Program-made: the position numbers and the translations under genes
Notes under the pieces: model-generated
What the model was told of the DNA's origin: nothing
The model's input: the letters and a program-made list of their open reading frames with translations, nothing else
The model's database searches: none
Assembly: GCA_016801845.1 (NCBI GenBank)
Contig: CM028925.1
Span: forward strand, 4,972,501-5,036,500
Reading direction: 5' to 3'
DNA length: 64,000 nt
From: Polydactylus sextarius
Lineage: Eukaryota > Chordata > Actinopteri > Polynemidae
Part shown: one piece after another, positions 24,451-36,800 of the stretch
Position numbering within the stretch: the first letter of the stretch is position 1
Layout: each line of letters opens with the position of its first letter

Positions 24451-27400
24451 CTAGTTTGCTCCAGCCTGCTCGATAACCTTCTTCATCCACCTGCTCATCC
24501 TGTACAGATGAGTGTAGAAACCGTACTTTCCATCACGGTCGCAGCCTTCACCCCACGACACGATCCCCATCTGGTACCAGCGGTTCTCTGCCGGGTACTG
24601 GACAAGGAAAAAAAATATTCAAATGATTGAGAAAGATCGATTGAGAATGATTGAGAATGATTGAGAATCTACGAAATCAATCAATCAAAATCATCAGAGT
24701 CATTCTCAGCTGTGGACTCTGTGGACTCTCACCTTCATCACAAACGGTCCACCGCTGTCTCCCTCACAGGCATCACCACGCTGGGAGTCCTCTGGTTTAT
24801 AACCTGAGGCAAACATAACTGCTGTTTAATGTGCTTTAAGTATCAAAAGTTAAAGTCATGACGATGCAGAGGATAGTTGCCGTTATGATTCATCCTCTGA
24901 GAAACATAAATGTCAGAACCAATTTTTGTGCCCAATACAACAAATAACATTTCATTTAAAGCTATTGGCATCACCATGGTGTTAGTTAACAAGTCACAAG
25001 GATCAAACAAATAAAATGATCAGGGAACATCCCCTGGGAACCATGAATGCTAAATTTGGTGCTGGTAGATGTGGTGAATTGTTTGTTGATCAGTGCCGCT
25101 GCGAGTTTGGAAATAAGTAAAACTGAAACCATTGAATGAGCTGCCTGGTTTAGAAACGTAAACATTACCAGCACAGAACATGTTGTCGGTGATCCTGACT
25201 GAAGTTGAACTGCGGCAGGTATCCTGGTCTACGATTGGTAGATGGATTTGTTGAAGGACTGATGGTAAGTTTCTCGCTGCTGGGTTCCAGTTTTCCTTCA
25301 GGTTTCCCCAACCGGTCACTCGACCCTTATAGCCTTCGGACATCAGACTGCCAGGTAAAAAAAAAAAAAAATTATCACATAACTCATGAAATCTGAACTT
25401 AAGTTTTCACTAATTTACTATTCCTGTGAAAGTGAAAAACCATCAGGCATCAGGTTACATAAACTAGTTGGTTTCAGGCATAATGAAACAGAAACTGGGT
25501 CCAAGCGTCTCTGTGGTGTAAAAGTACAACAGACAACGATCCTCTGTGTTTTCCTTACGCTTGGGCGACCTTCCTGTTGGGCAGGCAGATCGGGGAGATT
25601 TTGTCGCTGAATATGATAGGTCGTCTCATGTGCAGCAGAGCAATGTCGCGGTTCAGATTTTCCCTCCAGTTGTATTTAGGGTGGACGATGATTTTATCAA
25701 TTGCCACAATCTTCTCAGAGTCATGCTCAAACCTGCAGAGTTATGTAAATGATCTGGTCAGTCCAATGCCAAACTGTCTTTAAAAGTTTAAACAGACAGA
25801 CTGGCAGGCTTACTTGGTCCTGCTGTGTTTTCCCAGGCGGACTAATATGTCGGTGGTGGTGAAGTTTTTGTTCCATGGTGGGTAGAGGATGCAGTGAGCT
25901 GCAGTGAGGATCCACTGATCACTGATCAGACTGGCTCCACACAGCAGCTCCTGGGGTGAACGCTTGTACAGCATCACCTGCCTAAACAAGAATGAATAAT
26001 ATATGATTTTGTCCAACCAAGTCAAAACCTGTTATTTATCATAGAATAGAAACAAATTTTTGCTGAGAAATGTTAACATGTTGTTAAATGTGGTTACCAT
26101 GGTGCTGAGGCCACCTCGGCATCATCACCCCCAACAATACGCTGCTCTCTGTACGACTCCACAAGCTCATGCTCCTTTCCATCCTTCTTACCAGCCTTTT
26201 CAAACAGGGGGCGCAGTCCACACTCTGAAACACCAAAACCAAGTAATATGATGGTCAACCTTTCAATTAACTAGTCAACAAGATGGACAACCAGTCAGCA
26301 TGAAAGCCATCTGATCAGGAAAATGGTTAACTTGTCAGTGAGATCAGCAGTTCTTGGGCAGGTATGCCCTAGTGAATTGTGCCTGGTGGACCAGAGTCTG
26401 GACTCACCGCTCTCTCCTTCTCCGAAGGAACGAGGATTGAAAACTGTTTTCTTGGCAGGGACGATGACGGAACGCTCCCTGCCTTCGGTCTCTGTCGTGG
26501 TTTGTGTGGTCAGCGAGTCCTCTGGGGGACAGACAGGTGAACAGAGACAGGTCAGATGCATGTTCAGAGTCACAACCTGCTGGTGCTTTGTACCTGCCGT
26601 AGTTACCACAGAGCTTCAGGTCACAGAAGTCGATCGTCACGTTTCCAGAAATATCCACGAAACACCAGGGGCCCTCTGGGTCATTGTCAGGGTTGCGGCA
26701 CTTGTTATCCTTCAGGCTGATCTCTGGGATGAACTCCATGCTCTGGCTGAGGGCCACAGCCTCCGGAGACGACCACGGCAGACAAATATGGCCTCCCAGG
26801 GTGATGTCCAGGTCGCCCACGTAGTCCACGCCATTGTTGGGTAAACACTCTTTGCTTTCGACCAGTGTAGGGGCCAGAGTGGATGGGACGAACTCCTCCC
26901 CTTAAAAGACAAAGAGTTGCTATTACCTGTAATTTCTGTGTGTTGTTATGGTTACAAGCAGACACTTGCCACATATGGGGACCCGGCACTGTTCCTTCTG
27001 GACTGTTGGGTCTCGGGTAAAACACCACGGGCCCTCAGGTCGATTGTCCGGGTTTCGACAGAAGTTCTCCACCAGGTTGCTGTTTGGCTCTGAAGCGTTA
27101 AACTCCCTGCAGACATGTGTACAGTCAGGTGACAACTCAGACAGTGAAGTAGTCAGTTACTCAGATACTTAGGTTACTCAATCAAGCAGTTACCTAATGA
27201 TTGGATGGGGGAAGCTGCGCCCCCAGTTCTGACATTGCCGCCCTGACTCTGTGATGTTAATGTTTCCTTCATAGCTCACTCCTGTACCAAAAATACACTC
27301 ACCTGAACGCACACACACACACACACACACACAGAGTCAACATAAATGCACATTTTATCAGACAAAACTTTAAAAAAAAACATTTAAAAAAACATATTAC

Positions 27401-28919
27401 CATTTATACATTGTCGGACTTTGCTGATGGTGTGGGTTGTTCTTGAAATTGTAGTCCCTTTACAATCTGTAGGACACAGAGGCATAGACAGACAGGCAGA
27501 GACAGACAGTCAGGTGTTTACTAAGGTTGTGTGTGTGTGTGTGTGGACTTTGTTCGTATTTGTGCAGCTGAATCAGTCGAACCATTTGCACAAACACAAA
27601 GTTATACCTCATCAGAAATAGTGAAAAAGTGAAGTGTCATGTTTTTCAGGATTGAAAATACTTAGTCGCTCATTATCGCTGTCCCGCCATAGATACAAGG
27701 AAGTGGTTTCTAAAATGATGCTTTTATTTTGAAATCGGTGCCACTTCCTGTAAGCACAGTGGATGGAGCAGTACTCACCCAGGTACTTCTGCCAGAACTT
27801 TTCCTGTGGAGAGACAGTTTGTCTTGTGTTAGATGCAAGGTGTTTAATGTTTTCTGTGGTTAGATAGAGGAGGAATGAAACGCAGTCGTACAGTTTGATC
27901 TCTTTGTTCAAACACCTCCCGAGCCTCCTCGTGGTTGCAGATCTCCTCCACACATTCCCTCTCCAGGTTTCCTGCAGCAACAACATGTAATATGGTTAAT
28001 CTAAATAAAATTTATTGGGCTAATAATACTTACTTGTAGATAAATAAATAAATCACCTGATTTCATTTCCTCAAAAATCTGATTGGCTCGTCGGCTGCGG
28101 ACCAGGACCTGCGAGGCCTGCTCGCTGTTGAGGAACACTGCAGACACAACCAGAATACCTGATCCTCTCTAATAATCTGGACTGTGTATATTACATCAGA
28201 CATCAAACAGAACTGGGTTGAATTTAAGATTTTAGATTAGACTATTATATCATGGACTGGAGATTATATTTTTTTTTTTTTAAATGTGAAATTAGATTAT
28301 CTGTGAGACAACAGAATTAAAGTAGTAGATAATGTTAAATTAGAACCGTAACAGTTTAGGTTGGACAGTAGATTATATTACAGATTAGATCAGATTATAT
28401 CAGCGCAGAATAATTTTGTCAGTGGATGAAATATCACCGAATATCTTTACCTCAGTAAAAGTATCTGTACTGCAGAATAAAAATACTCCATTATAAGTAG
28501 GAAAATTGTCAGCGAATTGTAAGAAAATAGAAAATATGATTGAAACCTTTTTAAAATTTTACTAACTCACGACTAAGACTGGGTTAGTATCAATGACGTG
28601 AAACAGTTCAATGTTTTTAAATACAACTGTGAGGACAACAACAACAATAATTATCATAATAATGAACCTGTTAAATCACTAGTATACTTTATAATCTTTA
28701 CGCTGCTAAAGTAGAATCGTAATGCAGATTATGATTATTCTTAGTATTACTACGGTTTAGATTAGACCAGATCAGACTGTGGTAAAGTCAGCCTGAAGTC
28801 TGAACAGCATTGAGGTTGTGAAATGGAGAGGGGGGTGGGGGAGTACCATGTTCTGCCAGGCAGCTGTGCAGGAGGAACAGCAGGAGAACAGCAGCTGATT
28901 TTGATGCCAGTTCTACCAT
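24451..28919 (-). CDS. f2: Prothrombin (coagulation factor II)
   Basis: Secreted vitamin-K-dependent zymogen of thrombin, which cleaves fibrinogen. Fifteen exons: 28847-28919, 28057-28137, 27892-27971, 27779-27803, 27401-27466, 27194-27302, 26970-27106, 26607-26900, 26408-26521, 26098-26224, 25814-25981, 25559-25732, 25169-25347, 24733-24803 and 24451-24597. They total 1,845 bases and 614 residues (human 622). Order: signal peptide (VLLLFLLHSCLA), propeptide ending RSRR, Gla domain (GNLERECVEEIC), kringle 1 (ENFCRNPD, GPWCF), kringle 2, then the protease. All triad regions are intact: TAAHC, NRDIALL and GDACEGDSGGP with the S1 aspartate. Also present are a YPPWNKNF 60-loop and the CDRDGKYGFY sodium loop. 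Cleavage sites read NPR/SFGEGE and REQR/IVGG. The intron after 26970 uses a GC donor. Expression is expected in liver. Confidence 0.97.
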
Positions 28920-29229
28920 GATCCAGATCTTGAAGAAAAATACCTCCGAACCAAATCGTGCAGACGCCCTCGTCAGTGTGTCTCTGTCTTGGTGTGTCCC
29001 TCTGTCTGGGGGGATGGGGGTGGTGGTGCGGGTGTTGACCAAAGGGTCAAAGTATGAGTGAGTCGAACAAGTTCAATATAAATGTGTTTACTTTAAGTCA
29101 TCATGTAGGACACAGACTCGGTGTCCAGTTTATTAGATCTAGGTGTCCATCATCAAGCTGTTTCAGCAGCACCTTTATTCCACAAAACAATATACAAAAT
29201 ATATTAGACTTCATAAAAAACACTGAAAA

Positions 29230-29660
29230 CATGAATATGGAATATTTATGATCTAATACCTAATTTGATTATTCTAATAGATCTTTAATCTAATGCAACC
29301 AAAATGTATAACCATTTGATCCGACTGAAACTACTCTAATCTAATAACTAACTGAATTGAACATAATATGGTCCAATCACATCAAATCTAGTTAAATATA
29401 ACATCCAATCCGACCTAAATTCATTTGATAGTATATAATTTGATTCAATCTACTACCTAATCTGATATAATCTACATAATATTTATAAATAATATTCCAA
29501 TTTCCAATCTAATACATAATCTCATTCAGTCCAAACCATTCATGTAATCTAATATCTAAATCTAATCCCACCAAATAATCTATAATCTAATTTAGTTTGA
29601 TGATATATAATTAAATCTAATCTGATATAATCTAGTCAATAATCTAGTTTATTCTAAATA
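29230..29660. repeat. Degenerate ATCTAAT/AATCTGAT repeat tract
   Basis: AT-rich tract in which variants of AATCTAAT, AATCTGATATAAT and ATCTAGT recur irregularly on the plus strand, with no fixed period. The opposite-strand motif (AGATTA, AGATCAGATTA) is enriched in f2 intron 1 at about 28220-28400. Confidence 0.5.
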
Positions 29661-30670
29661 AACTATTTGTAGAACCAATACTCAATATGCAGATTCATTG
29701 TCCCTCAGTTGGACTGATTCCTTCATGAGGTTGAAATGTGCTGTTCTAAGGTTTTTCCTGATGGTGGCAGCAGAGGATACAGGCCAGTGCCATTACACTG
29801 ATAAAATCTTTCAGTCACAACCGTGATCAAATGAACTTTTGTTCCCGTGCCGTTTGGAACGCGTCACCTATGTCAACAAACCGAGGCTGAGCGTGGGATG
29901 GCGCTGAGGTCAGAGGTCAGAGCTCTGATGCGTCTGCTCTGCCCGCATCTTGAAAACCCACCGAGCAGTTACGAGAATGAGAAAACGATGAGCAACACGA
30001 TGGGAGTGAGAAAAGATGGCAATCAAAAAAGGCAAACAGACACGTACAACAGAGATGTCTGATTCGTTATCAATCTGAACTCTGTCTAACTCAGCGACAA
30101 CAAATATTTACTTTAAGGACACTGAGGTAAAAGTCTTGCGCCAGATTTGTGCGTGCAGAGAACTGCAGAATGGGTCGTCCTCTGAACCCAACTGAGACCA
30201 GATTGAAGGTGCACCATCGCCTCCTACAGGCTGAGATGTGATATAGTTTTTTTTTTTTTAGATGAGATTAGAGATAATCCAGAAGATTACATTAGAGATT
30301 GCAGGATGGACAGAAAATACACAAAACCAGGGTTCACACTGTAAATTGATATTACAGCACAGGTTGGTTTTTCAAAGTAAAAGACCACAGAGGGAGGAGA
30401 GAGCGAGAGAATGAAACCGTCTGTTTGGTTTTTAACGTTGGAAAAAAGTAATTAATTAATTTGGAGTGGTCGTTGTTGATTGATTGTTTCCTCGGTGGAA
30501 ACACAGCTATTCATCATTAAATGTGAAACCCTGCGTTCATTTTGCGACGGTTTCCACTGTGTCACTTCGTTTTTCTTTGATTCTGTTTATTGAAACTATT
30601 TATTGATGCGCTTCTGCCGTTAGATTTTAAAAATGGCGCTTCTTTGTCAGGTTTCGCCAACCCTGCTTCG

Positions 30671-30754
30671 ATGTCTAAAAAAAGAAAAGCGGACATAAGA
30701 GACTTCTTTAAAAGTCAAAGTGAAAGTTGCTCAAAGGAACACATTACGCCCTGA
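30671..30754 (+). other. Short open frame, possible transposase N-terminal fragment
   Basis: A 27-residue frame starts MSKKRKADIRDFFKSQSE and then stops. Lysine/arginine-rich starts ending in DFF or FF are common in fish hAT-like and zinc-finger transposase proteins, so this may be a relic. The resemblance is from memory and the frame is too short to prove anything. Confidence 0.2.
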
Positions 30755-31199
30755 CCCTAAAGCCTCTAGGTTGTAGAGCATTAGCATTACAGCTACCAAG
30801 TGCCATAATGGACAGAGAACAATTATCACTGGCCTAATTTTGAAACTTTGGCAGAGCAAATTAGACAATGACAGGACGCCACAGTCTTCGAATAAGGGTA
30901 TAAGAGTGAAAGGTTGCTGTCTTCATCTTCAACTACTGTCTTGCTGTCTCTCCTATCTGACTGACTGCAGACAAGGGAAACGCTTTCATGCGGATAATCG
31001 CCTGCTTTTGTGTTAGAGGTCAGCACACACCGGAAGTAAACAATAAAAATCAAGTGAATAATAGAGGGACATTCTGAATAAATGGAAGTGGAATTAGCAG
31101 CATGATCAGGGCAGTTGACTTACGCCCTCGTGAACTGTGCACATGACACGCTGCTACATGACACACTTCTTGTTCTTGTTTTTTTTTTTTTTCTAATTT

Positions 31200-31264
31200 G
31201 CTGTTATAGTTTCTGTTGTATGTCTGATTTTGAAATACTTGAAAATTTAATAAATACAGTTTGT

Positions 31265-31310
<46 letters not shown>
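31200..31310 (+). mobile_element. 3' end of a retroposed sequence with poly(A) tail
   Basis: AATAAA at about 31249-31254 is followed 11 bases later by a run of about 30 A (from 31266) and then GAAAA repeats. A polyadenylation signal at the right distance before a genomic A-run is the mark of reverse-transcribed RNA. The 5' extent and the source are not clear. Confidence 0.55.
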
Positions 31311-31399
31311 ATATCTTTGGGAACGTTTCACTTCCAGTTCGCTGCATTTGGTCTGCCTTGGTCTGTATGTAGATTTCAGTCTCACTTTTTTTTTTTAAG

Positions 31400-31499
31400 G
31401 TTGTGACGTAACCTCTATTCCCTTCCTGCTTCTGTGTTCTCGCAACAGTTTAGTTTTCCTTTTACCCACATGGTGACGGTTGATTTTCTCCATCTGAAG
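31400..31499 (+). promoter_or_regulatory. Putative promoter and untranslated leader exon of NLR-A
   Basis: Ends in TTTTCTCCATCTGAAG followed by the donor GTAATGTGAG. Nearly the same block (TTTTCTCCGTCTGAAG, GTAATGTGAG) lies upstream of NLR-C on the minus strand near 59735-59780. Both are preceded by an ACGTAACC motif; in NLR-A it is part of TGACGTAA, a CRE/ATF-like site. The next exon would begin at 33489 and carry the start codon. Confidence 0.55.
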
Positions 31500-32384
31500 G
31501 TAATGTGAGCAGATTTTAAACTTTTATTTGTTAACACCTGCGGGCTATCTGATGCTTCAGTTATTATAATATTGCTGTTATTATAAAGTTGTAATGAAGT
31601 GAGTGTAACTTAGTCAGAGCTGTAAGTGTTAAGTCAACATGTGGTTGGAGGATGATGACATTTCTTTGATTTTTATCAGTTATTATTGTTATTATTTAGC
31701 CTGTATAACCAAGTGGCCATGGTGACATCACATTGCCATACAGCTGTTTGTCAGTTTGAATCTTGCCCAGGTCAGGATTTCCCCACTCTCCTCCCGGTTT
31801 CCTGTCTCTCTTCACTGTATCTATCAGTAAAGGCAAAAATGTCCAAAAATTATGGTAACAAAAGGAAAAAAAGATATTCACAAGAGGCACCAGAGAGTGT
31901 AGGATAAAAACAATCATGACATTATATTTGATCTACAAAACTGGGGTGTTTATTTTTAAAAATAAAATTAAAAATTAGCCTGTCCTCCATCACCTGGTGC
32001 TGGTTAATGTTTAAACTGGGCCGGTCCTCTTCAAGCTCCTTTATGCTCTTTTTTTCCTCCAGTGTAAAAGGATGTTTCTGACATAACCAAATTTTCTCTT
32101 TCCTGGGTCCACTTGAACCAGTCATCTTCAGAAAGCTCTAGTGTGACAGCAGGAGTGAATGAGGCCCACAATTATGGAAGTCATTAGTAACGTAGTCAAA
32201 ACATGTTAAAAAGAACAATTTACACATCCAGCAGGTGGATGTGTATGAGAAGTAAACATATTCACATAAGATACAAATAAATACAGTTTAAAAACGGGAA
32301 AATTAATTACATGGAGACAGGGTGAGGCAGAATGAGTGAGCAATTTTGACACAAAATGTTTCAAATGTTATCTTAAGGCATCTA

Positions 32385-33314
32385 CACTCACAGGCCACTT
32401 TATTAGGCACACCTGTCCAACTGCTTGTTAACGCAAATTTCTAATCAGCCAATCACATGGCAGCAACTCAATGCAGGGCTCGTAGACACGGTTAAGACGA
32501 TCTGCTGCAGTTCAAACCGAGCTTTAGAATGAGGAAGAAAGGTGATTTAAGTGACTTTGAACGTGGCGTGGTTGTTGGTGCCAGACAGGCTGGTCTGAGT
32601 ATTTCAGAAACTGCTGATTTACTGGGATTTTCACGCACAACCATCTCTAGGGTTCACAGAGAACGGTCCAAAAAAAAAGAAAATATCCAGTGAGCGGCAG
32701 TTCTGTGGGCGAAAATGCCTTGTTGATGCCAGAGGTCAGAGGAGAATGGCCAGACTGGTTCGAGCTGATAGAAAGGCAACAGTAATTTAGAACTCAGTAT
32801 GCAGAAGAGCATCTCTGAACACACAACCTTGAGGCAAATGGGCTACAGCAGCAGAAGACCACACCGGGTGCCACTCCTGTCAGCTACGAACAGGAAACTG
32901 AGGCTACAATTTGCACAGGCTCACCGAAATTGGACAATAGAATATTGGAAAAATGTTGCCTCTGATGAGTCTCGATTTCTGCTGCAACATTCAGATGGTA
33001 GGATCAGAATTTGGTGTCAACAACATGAAAGCATGGATCCATCCTGCCTTGTATCAGCTGTTCAGGCTGCTGGTGGTGGTGTAATGGTGTGGGGGATATT
33101 TTCTTCTTGGCACTCTTTGGGCCCCTTAGTACCAATTGAGCATCGTGGCAACACCACAGCCTACCTGAGTATTGTTGCTGACCATGTCCATCCCTTTATG
33201 ACCACAGTGTACCCATCTTCTGATGGCTACTTCCAGCAGGATAACACACCATGTCATAAAGCTCGAATCATCTCAGACTGGTTTCTTGAACAGGACAATG
33301 AGTTTACTGTACTC
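32385..33314 (+). mobile_element. Tc1/mariner-family transposon, truncated and inactive
   Basis: The left inverted repeat starts CACTCACAGGCCACTTTATT just after a TA dinucleotide. The body follows a common fish Tc1-like element through the transposase region. The remaining frame (from 32799) has SDESRFLLQHSDG and GYFQQDNTPCHKA, two of the three catalytic acids of the DDE triad. The element breaks off near 33314, before the third acid and the right inverted repeat. A stop and small deletions lie near 32785-32835. It sits in the first (untranslated-leader) intron of NLR-A. Confidence 0.9.
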
Positions 33315-33539
33315 ATCTATTGGACTGATAGTAGAAACCCAGCCTCTGATGCCATCTTCCTCTGCCTCACACTGCTGTGTGACTACATTAAACTGACTGA
33401 GCCAATCAGCTGGTATTTTTACAACAGAAATTATTTAAAGGAAAATTTCAGTTGATGTGCAGATGAATGATTTGTGTTTCCTCCCCAGGTGAAGGTGGAG
33501 TATGAGAAAGTGTATGTGAGCTAATGTGAATTCAGCAGC

Positions 33540-33831
33540 ATGGATAAGTGTGAGAACAAAGATACCAGTCTGTATCTGAAGAGCCAGACTACATCTAAGA
33601 GGTGAGATGATGATCTCTAACTATCCATGACTCTTCTCCTAGTCGGAGCTCAGCATTTGTGTCACTGCACAAACATTATTCACACTCAAAGCTGTGTGTG
33701 TGTTGTGTTGAAGCCCACAGCTTTGAATTTAATTTATTGGGATAAGCCCCTTGAGATGTACTCACTAGATCTCATTTTCAAGGGGGTCCCCCTTGAAAAT
33801 TTCGAAAGACAGCTTTTTATCCAGATCTTTG

Positions 33832-33883
<52 letters not shown>

Positions 33884-36800
33884 ACAGACAGACATAATGG
33901 TTTTATTACCTCATGTTGTTTTCACATTGATCCATTTTAGATGTAAAAACACATTTATTTTGGATTTCAGGACAAAACAGCAGTGAAACTAGTTCTAGAA
34001 ACTGCTGGTCACAGAGCAGATTGTAATCTGTATCTTTCAGGAAGAAAGTAGAAGAACCAGATTCCAGCTGTATTTCCGTGAAGAGCAACATGTCAAAAGA
34101 GGCTGTCATCTACTTTAAAGAACAGCGTCCATCAGCTGATCAGATGTAAATTGTAACTGACAGTAAGACTGGTTCCTCAAGAACAGAACTAGTTTGTTGT
34201 GAGATCAAAGTGTTTCTCGGTGTGTTTAACGTCATCACTGGAAGGTGGAAGTGAAACTGCAGCCGTCACACAGCAACCACTGAGCTGAAAACAACAAACA
34301 TGAACAGACTGAGCTGTTGATTCTCAGTGGGATCAGCAGGAGTATTAAATTTTTACCACTGCAGAGAGTCATCTGTTTCACTGTTCACATCCAAAAATTA
34401 CTTCACAGACATTCACGTTGGTTCTATTTCTGTGTGTATAGATGTTATGTGAGCTCATTTTTTTTTTTTTATTCTTCCACAGTGTGGACAGAGAGAGCTA
34501 TGACGTCTCCAGAGCTCAGTCTGCCCAGCAGCATCAAACACATCTTGACTCCACATTTATGGTCTGTGCATATACAACAATGACTTTTATATCTTTTCTG
34601 CTCACAATCATCTCCATGCTGCACTTTTTACACCAGTGCACTGTCTGTCCAACATGAATCTAATGTTTGGCTCCATGGCTTTAGTTTGATTGTGTCATTC
34701 ATTTAATCTTCTGTTCCAGCTGCTGAAGGACCACATGGTCAAACCTGAACCTGAAAATGGACCTGAACCTGGACCCAGCTGTGTTTCCATGAAGAGCGAT
34801 TGTTCAGTTGGCCGCTTCATTAATTTTAAAAGGTAACAATCCTCTGATCCTCTGCGAGGTGATGTGTCACTAACATCATAATGTTACTGATTGTTGTTTA
34901 AACAGCTGTTTAGATGTTTGTTTATGTGTGTGTGTGTGTGTGTGTGTGTGTTGTGTTGAAGTCACGAACAGCAGTACAAGCCAGACTCTGCAGGAGGTGG
35001 TTCTAAACCTGGACCTCAACCTGAAGCTGAACCTGAAGCTGGACCTGGACCTCAACCCAACCATGTGTCCTTAACATCTAACCGGTCGATGTCTGATATT
35101 ATTCATTTCGGACCATCAGGTGATGGAAGGTGAGGATTTAAAACTATCAAAGACTGAGGTGTCAAATCAATAAGAAACTTAAAGCTGACAGAGAATCAAA
35201 AACAGTTTTCACACCCACACCCCAGTAGTCCACCCACATTCTGGAACATGCAAAAAGTAAAATGTATCTCACTGTTAGTTAGTTGTTGTATGTGTATAAA
35301 GACTGAACACAAAGAAAAACTGGGTTATGGTTGTTGCTCCGAAATGAAATTTTGTTTTCTTAACTGTGGATAAAAGAAGACAAAATTAAGGACATCTTAA
35401 ATTTCAGTCACAATGTTCTCGTAGATTTAATGTGACTTACGTGCAAAGTGTGAATTTCCCTCTCTGGTCTTTGTCTACATGTACCAGAGTCCACGACAGA
35501 CTAGAGTCACCTGAACCCAGCTGTGTGTCCTTAAAGAGCAACAAGTCAATGGATCAACGTCTTATATTTAAAGATGGACTCTCCAGTCCTGGTCTGAGGT
35601 AAGCTGTTCACTTCTCTGCAGTTGTAAAAGGTTTTGCTACTTTAAATTAAAACATTTGAACAAACTTTTATTTTTCATTAACACAGAATGGACGAGAAGA
35701 GTTCCAAGGTTCCCAGTGCTCAGTCTACCCAGCAGCATCACTTGGACTCCATATTTATGGTCCGTACATGTACAACAACTGTCAGTCTGTCCAACATGAA
35801 TCTAATGTTTGGCTCCATGGTTTTAGTTTGATTGTGTCATTTATATAATCTTCTGTTCCAGCTGCTGAAGGACCACATGGTCACCTTTGTGGATAAGGAG
35901 CTGAAGAGGATCCAGAGGCTTCTAAGTTCAGATCACCCACAATGCTCAGAAAGTGAGAGGGATGATGGGGAGGTGTTTGAGGGTGATGATAAAGACCAGA
36001 GGAGGAGCAGGAGAGAGGCATTTGTCAAGATCACAGTGAACTTCTTGAGGAGCATGAAGCAGGAGGAGCTGGCTGATCGTCTGCAGAGCAGTAAGAGGAT
36101 TCCTTATGTCTTCACACATGTTACTTTTCCACTTGCGTGAAATATGACGATGTAGAGTTGAGTTTTGCTGAACTGAGCCACTCTTCATTTTACATATTGA
36201 CAACATATTTGTACTCAGATGTCTCAGATGTCACTGTAACCTTAAAAAGGTTACAGTGACATCTGGGGTTGTGAATGCAATGAACAGTTGCCTCAGCTCA
36301 TAACTCTCGCAACATCAGTTGCTGCCTCAGAAGTGACTCTCCTGTCCCTCCTTATCAAACTCCCAACCAATCATAGGCAGATAGCAAGACTGACGGGCTT
36401 AACAGAATCAAAACTGGTGACATCCTCACCACTGTGGATGGTACCTAGGATATTTTCAGTATTAAGCAGGAGATTGTCCCACAAGGTCTAAAGTGTCAGC
36501 AAACTAAAGTGTTTAATGATTCAATAGATCAGTACACTGAACCGAACAGAGCTTCTATCTCATTGTTGTTGCCTGTCTTTGTCAGAAATATGCTGGTAAT
36601 AACAGTGGAGACCACATTGAGGTTCTTATCAGAATTTTGTTCTTGGTGTCAGGGTTTTCATGGAAAAATAAGAAGATGGTCAGTGCCTTTGGGACAATGG
36701 GATGGTTATTTGGGACTACTGTCAGTGTCACTGTTTGTACTGTCTTCTGTGTTTTGTATACAATTAAAACCTAAAAATAAACAAACACCTGCACCGTCAT

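Larger units (their letters stand above)
28920..31399. other. Intergenic region upstream of f2
   Basis: Contains the f2 promoter side, a degenerate ATCTAAT-type repeat (29230-29660), a short SKKRK reading frame (30671-30754) and a poly(A)-tailed insertion ending near 31310. No recognised gene lies here. Confidence 0.5.

Noticed and set aside
33315..33455. End of the Tc1-region open frame as transposase sequence
   Set aside because: After about 33314 it no longer follows the element; the frame is open by chance.
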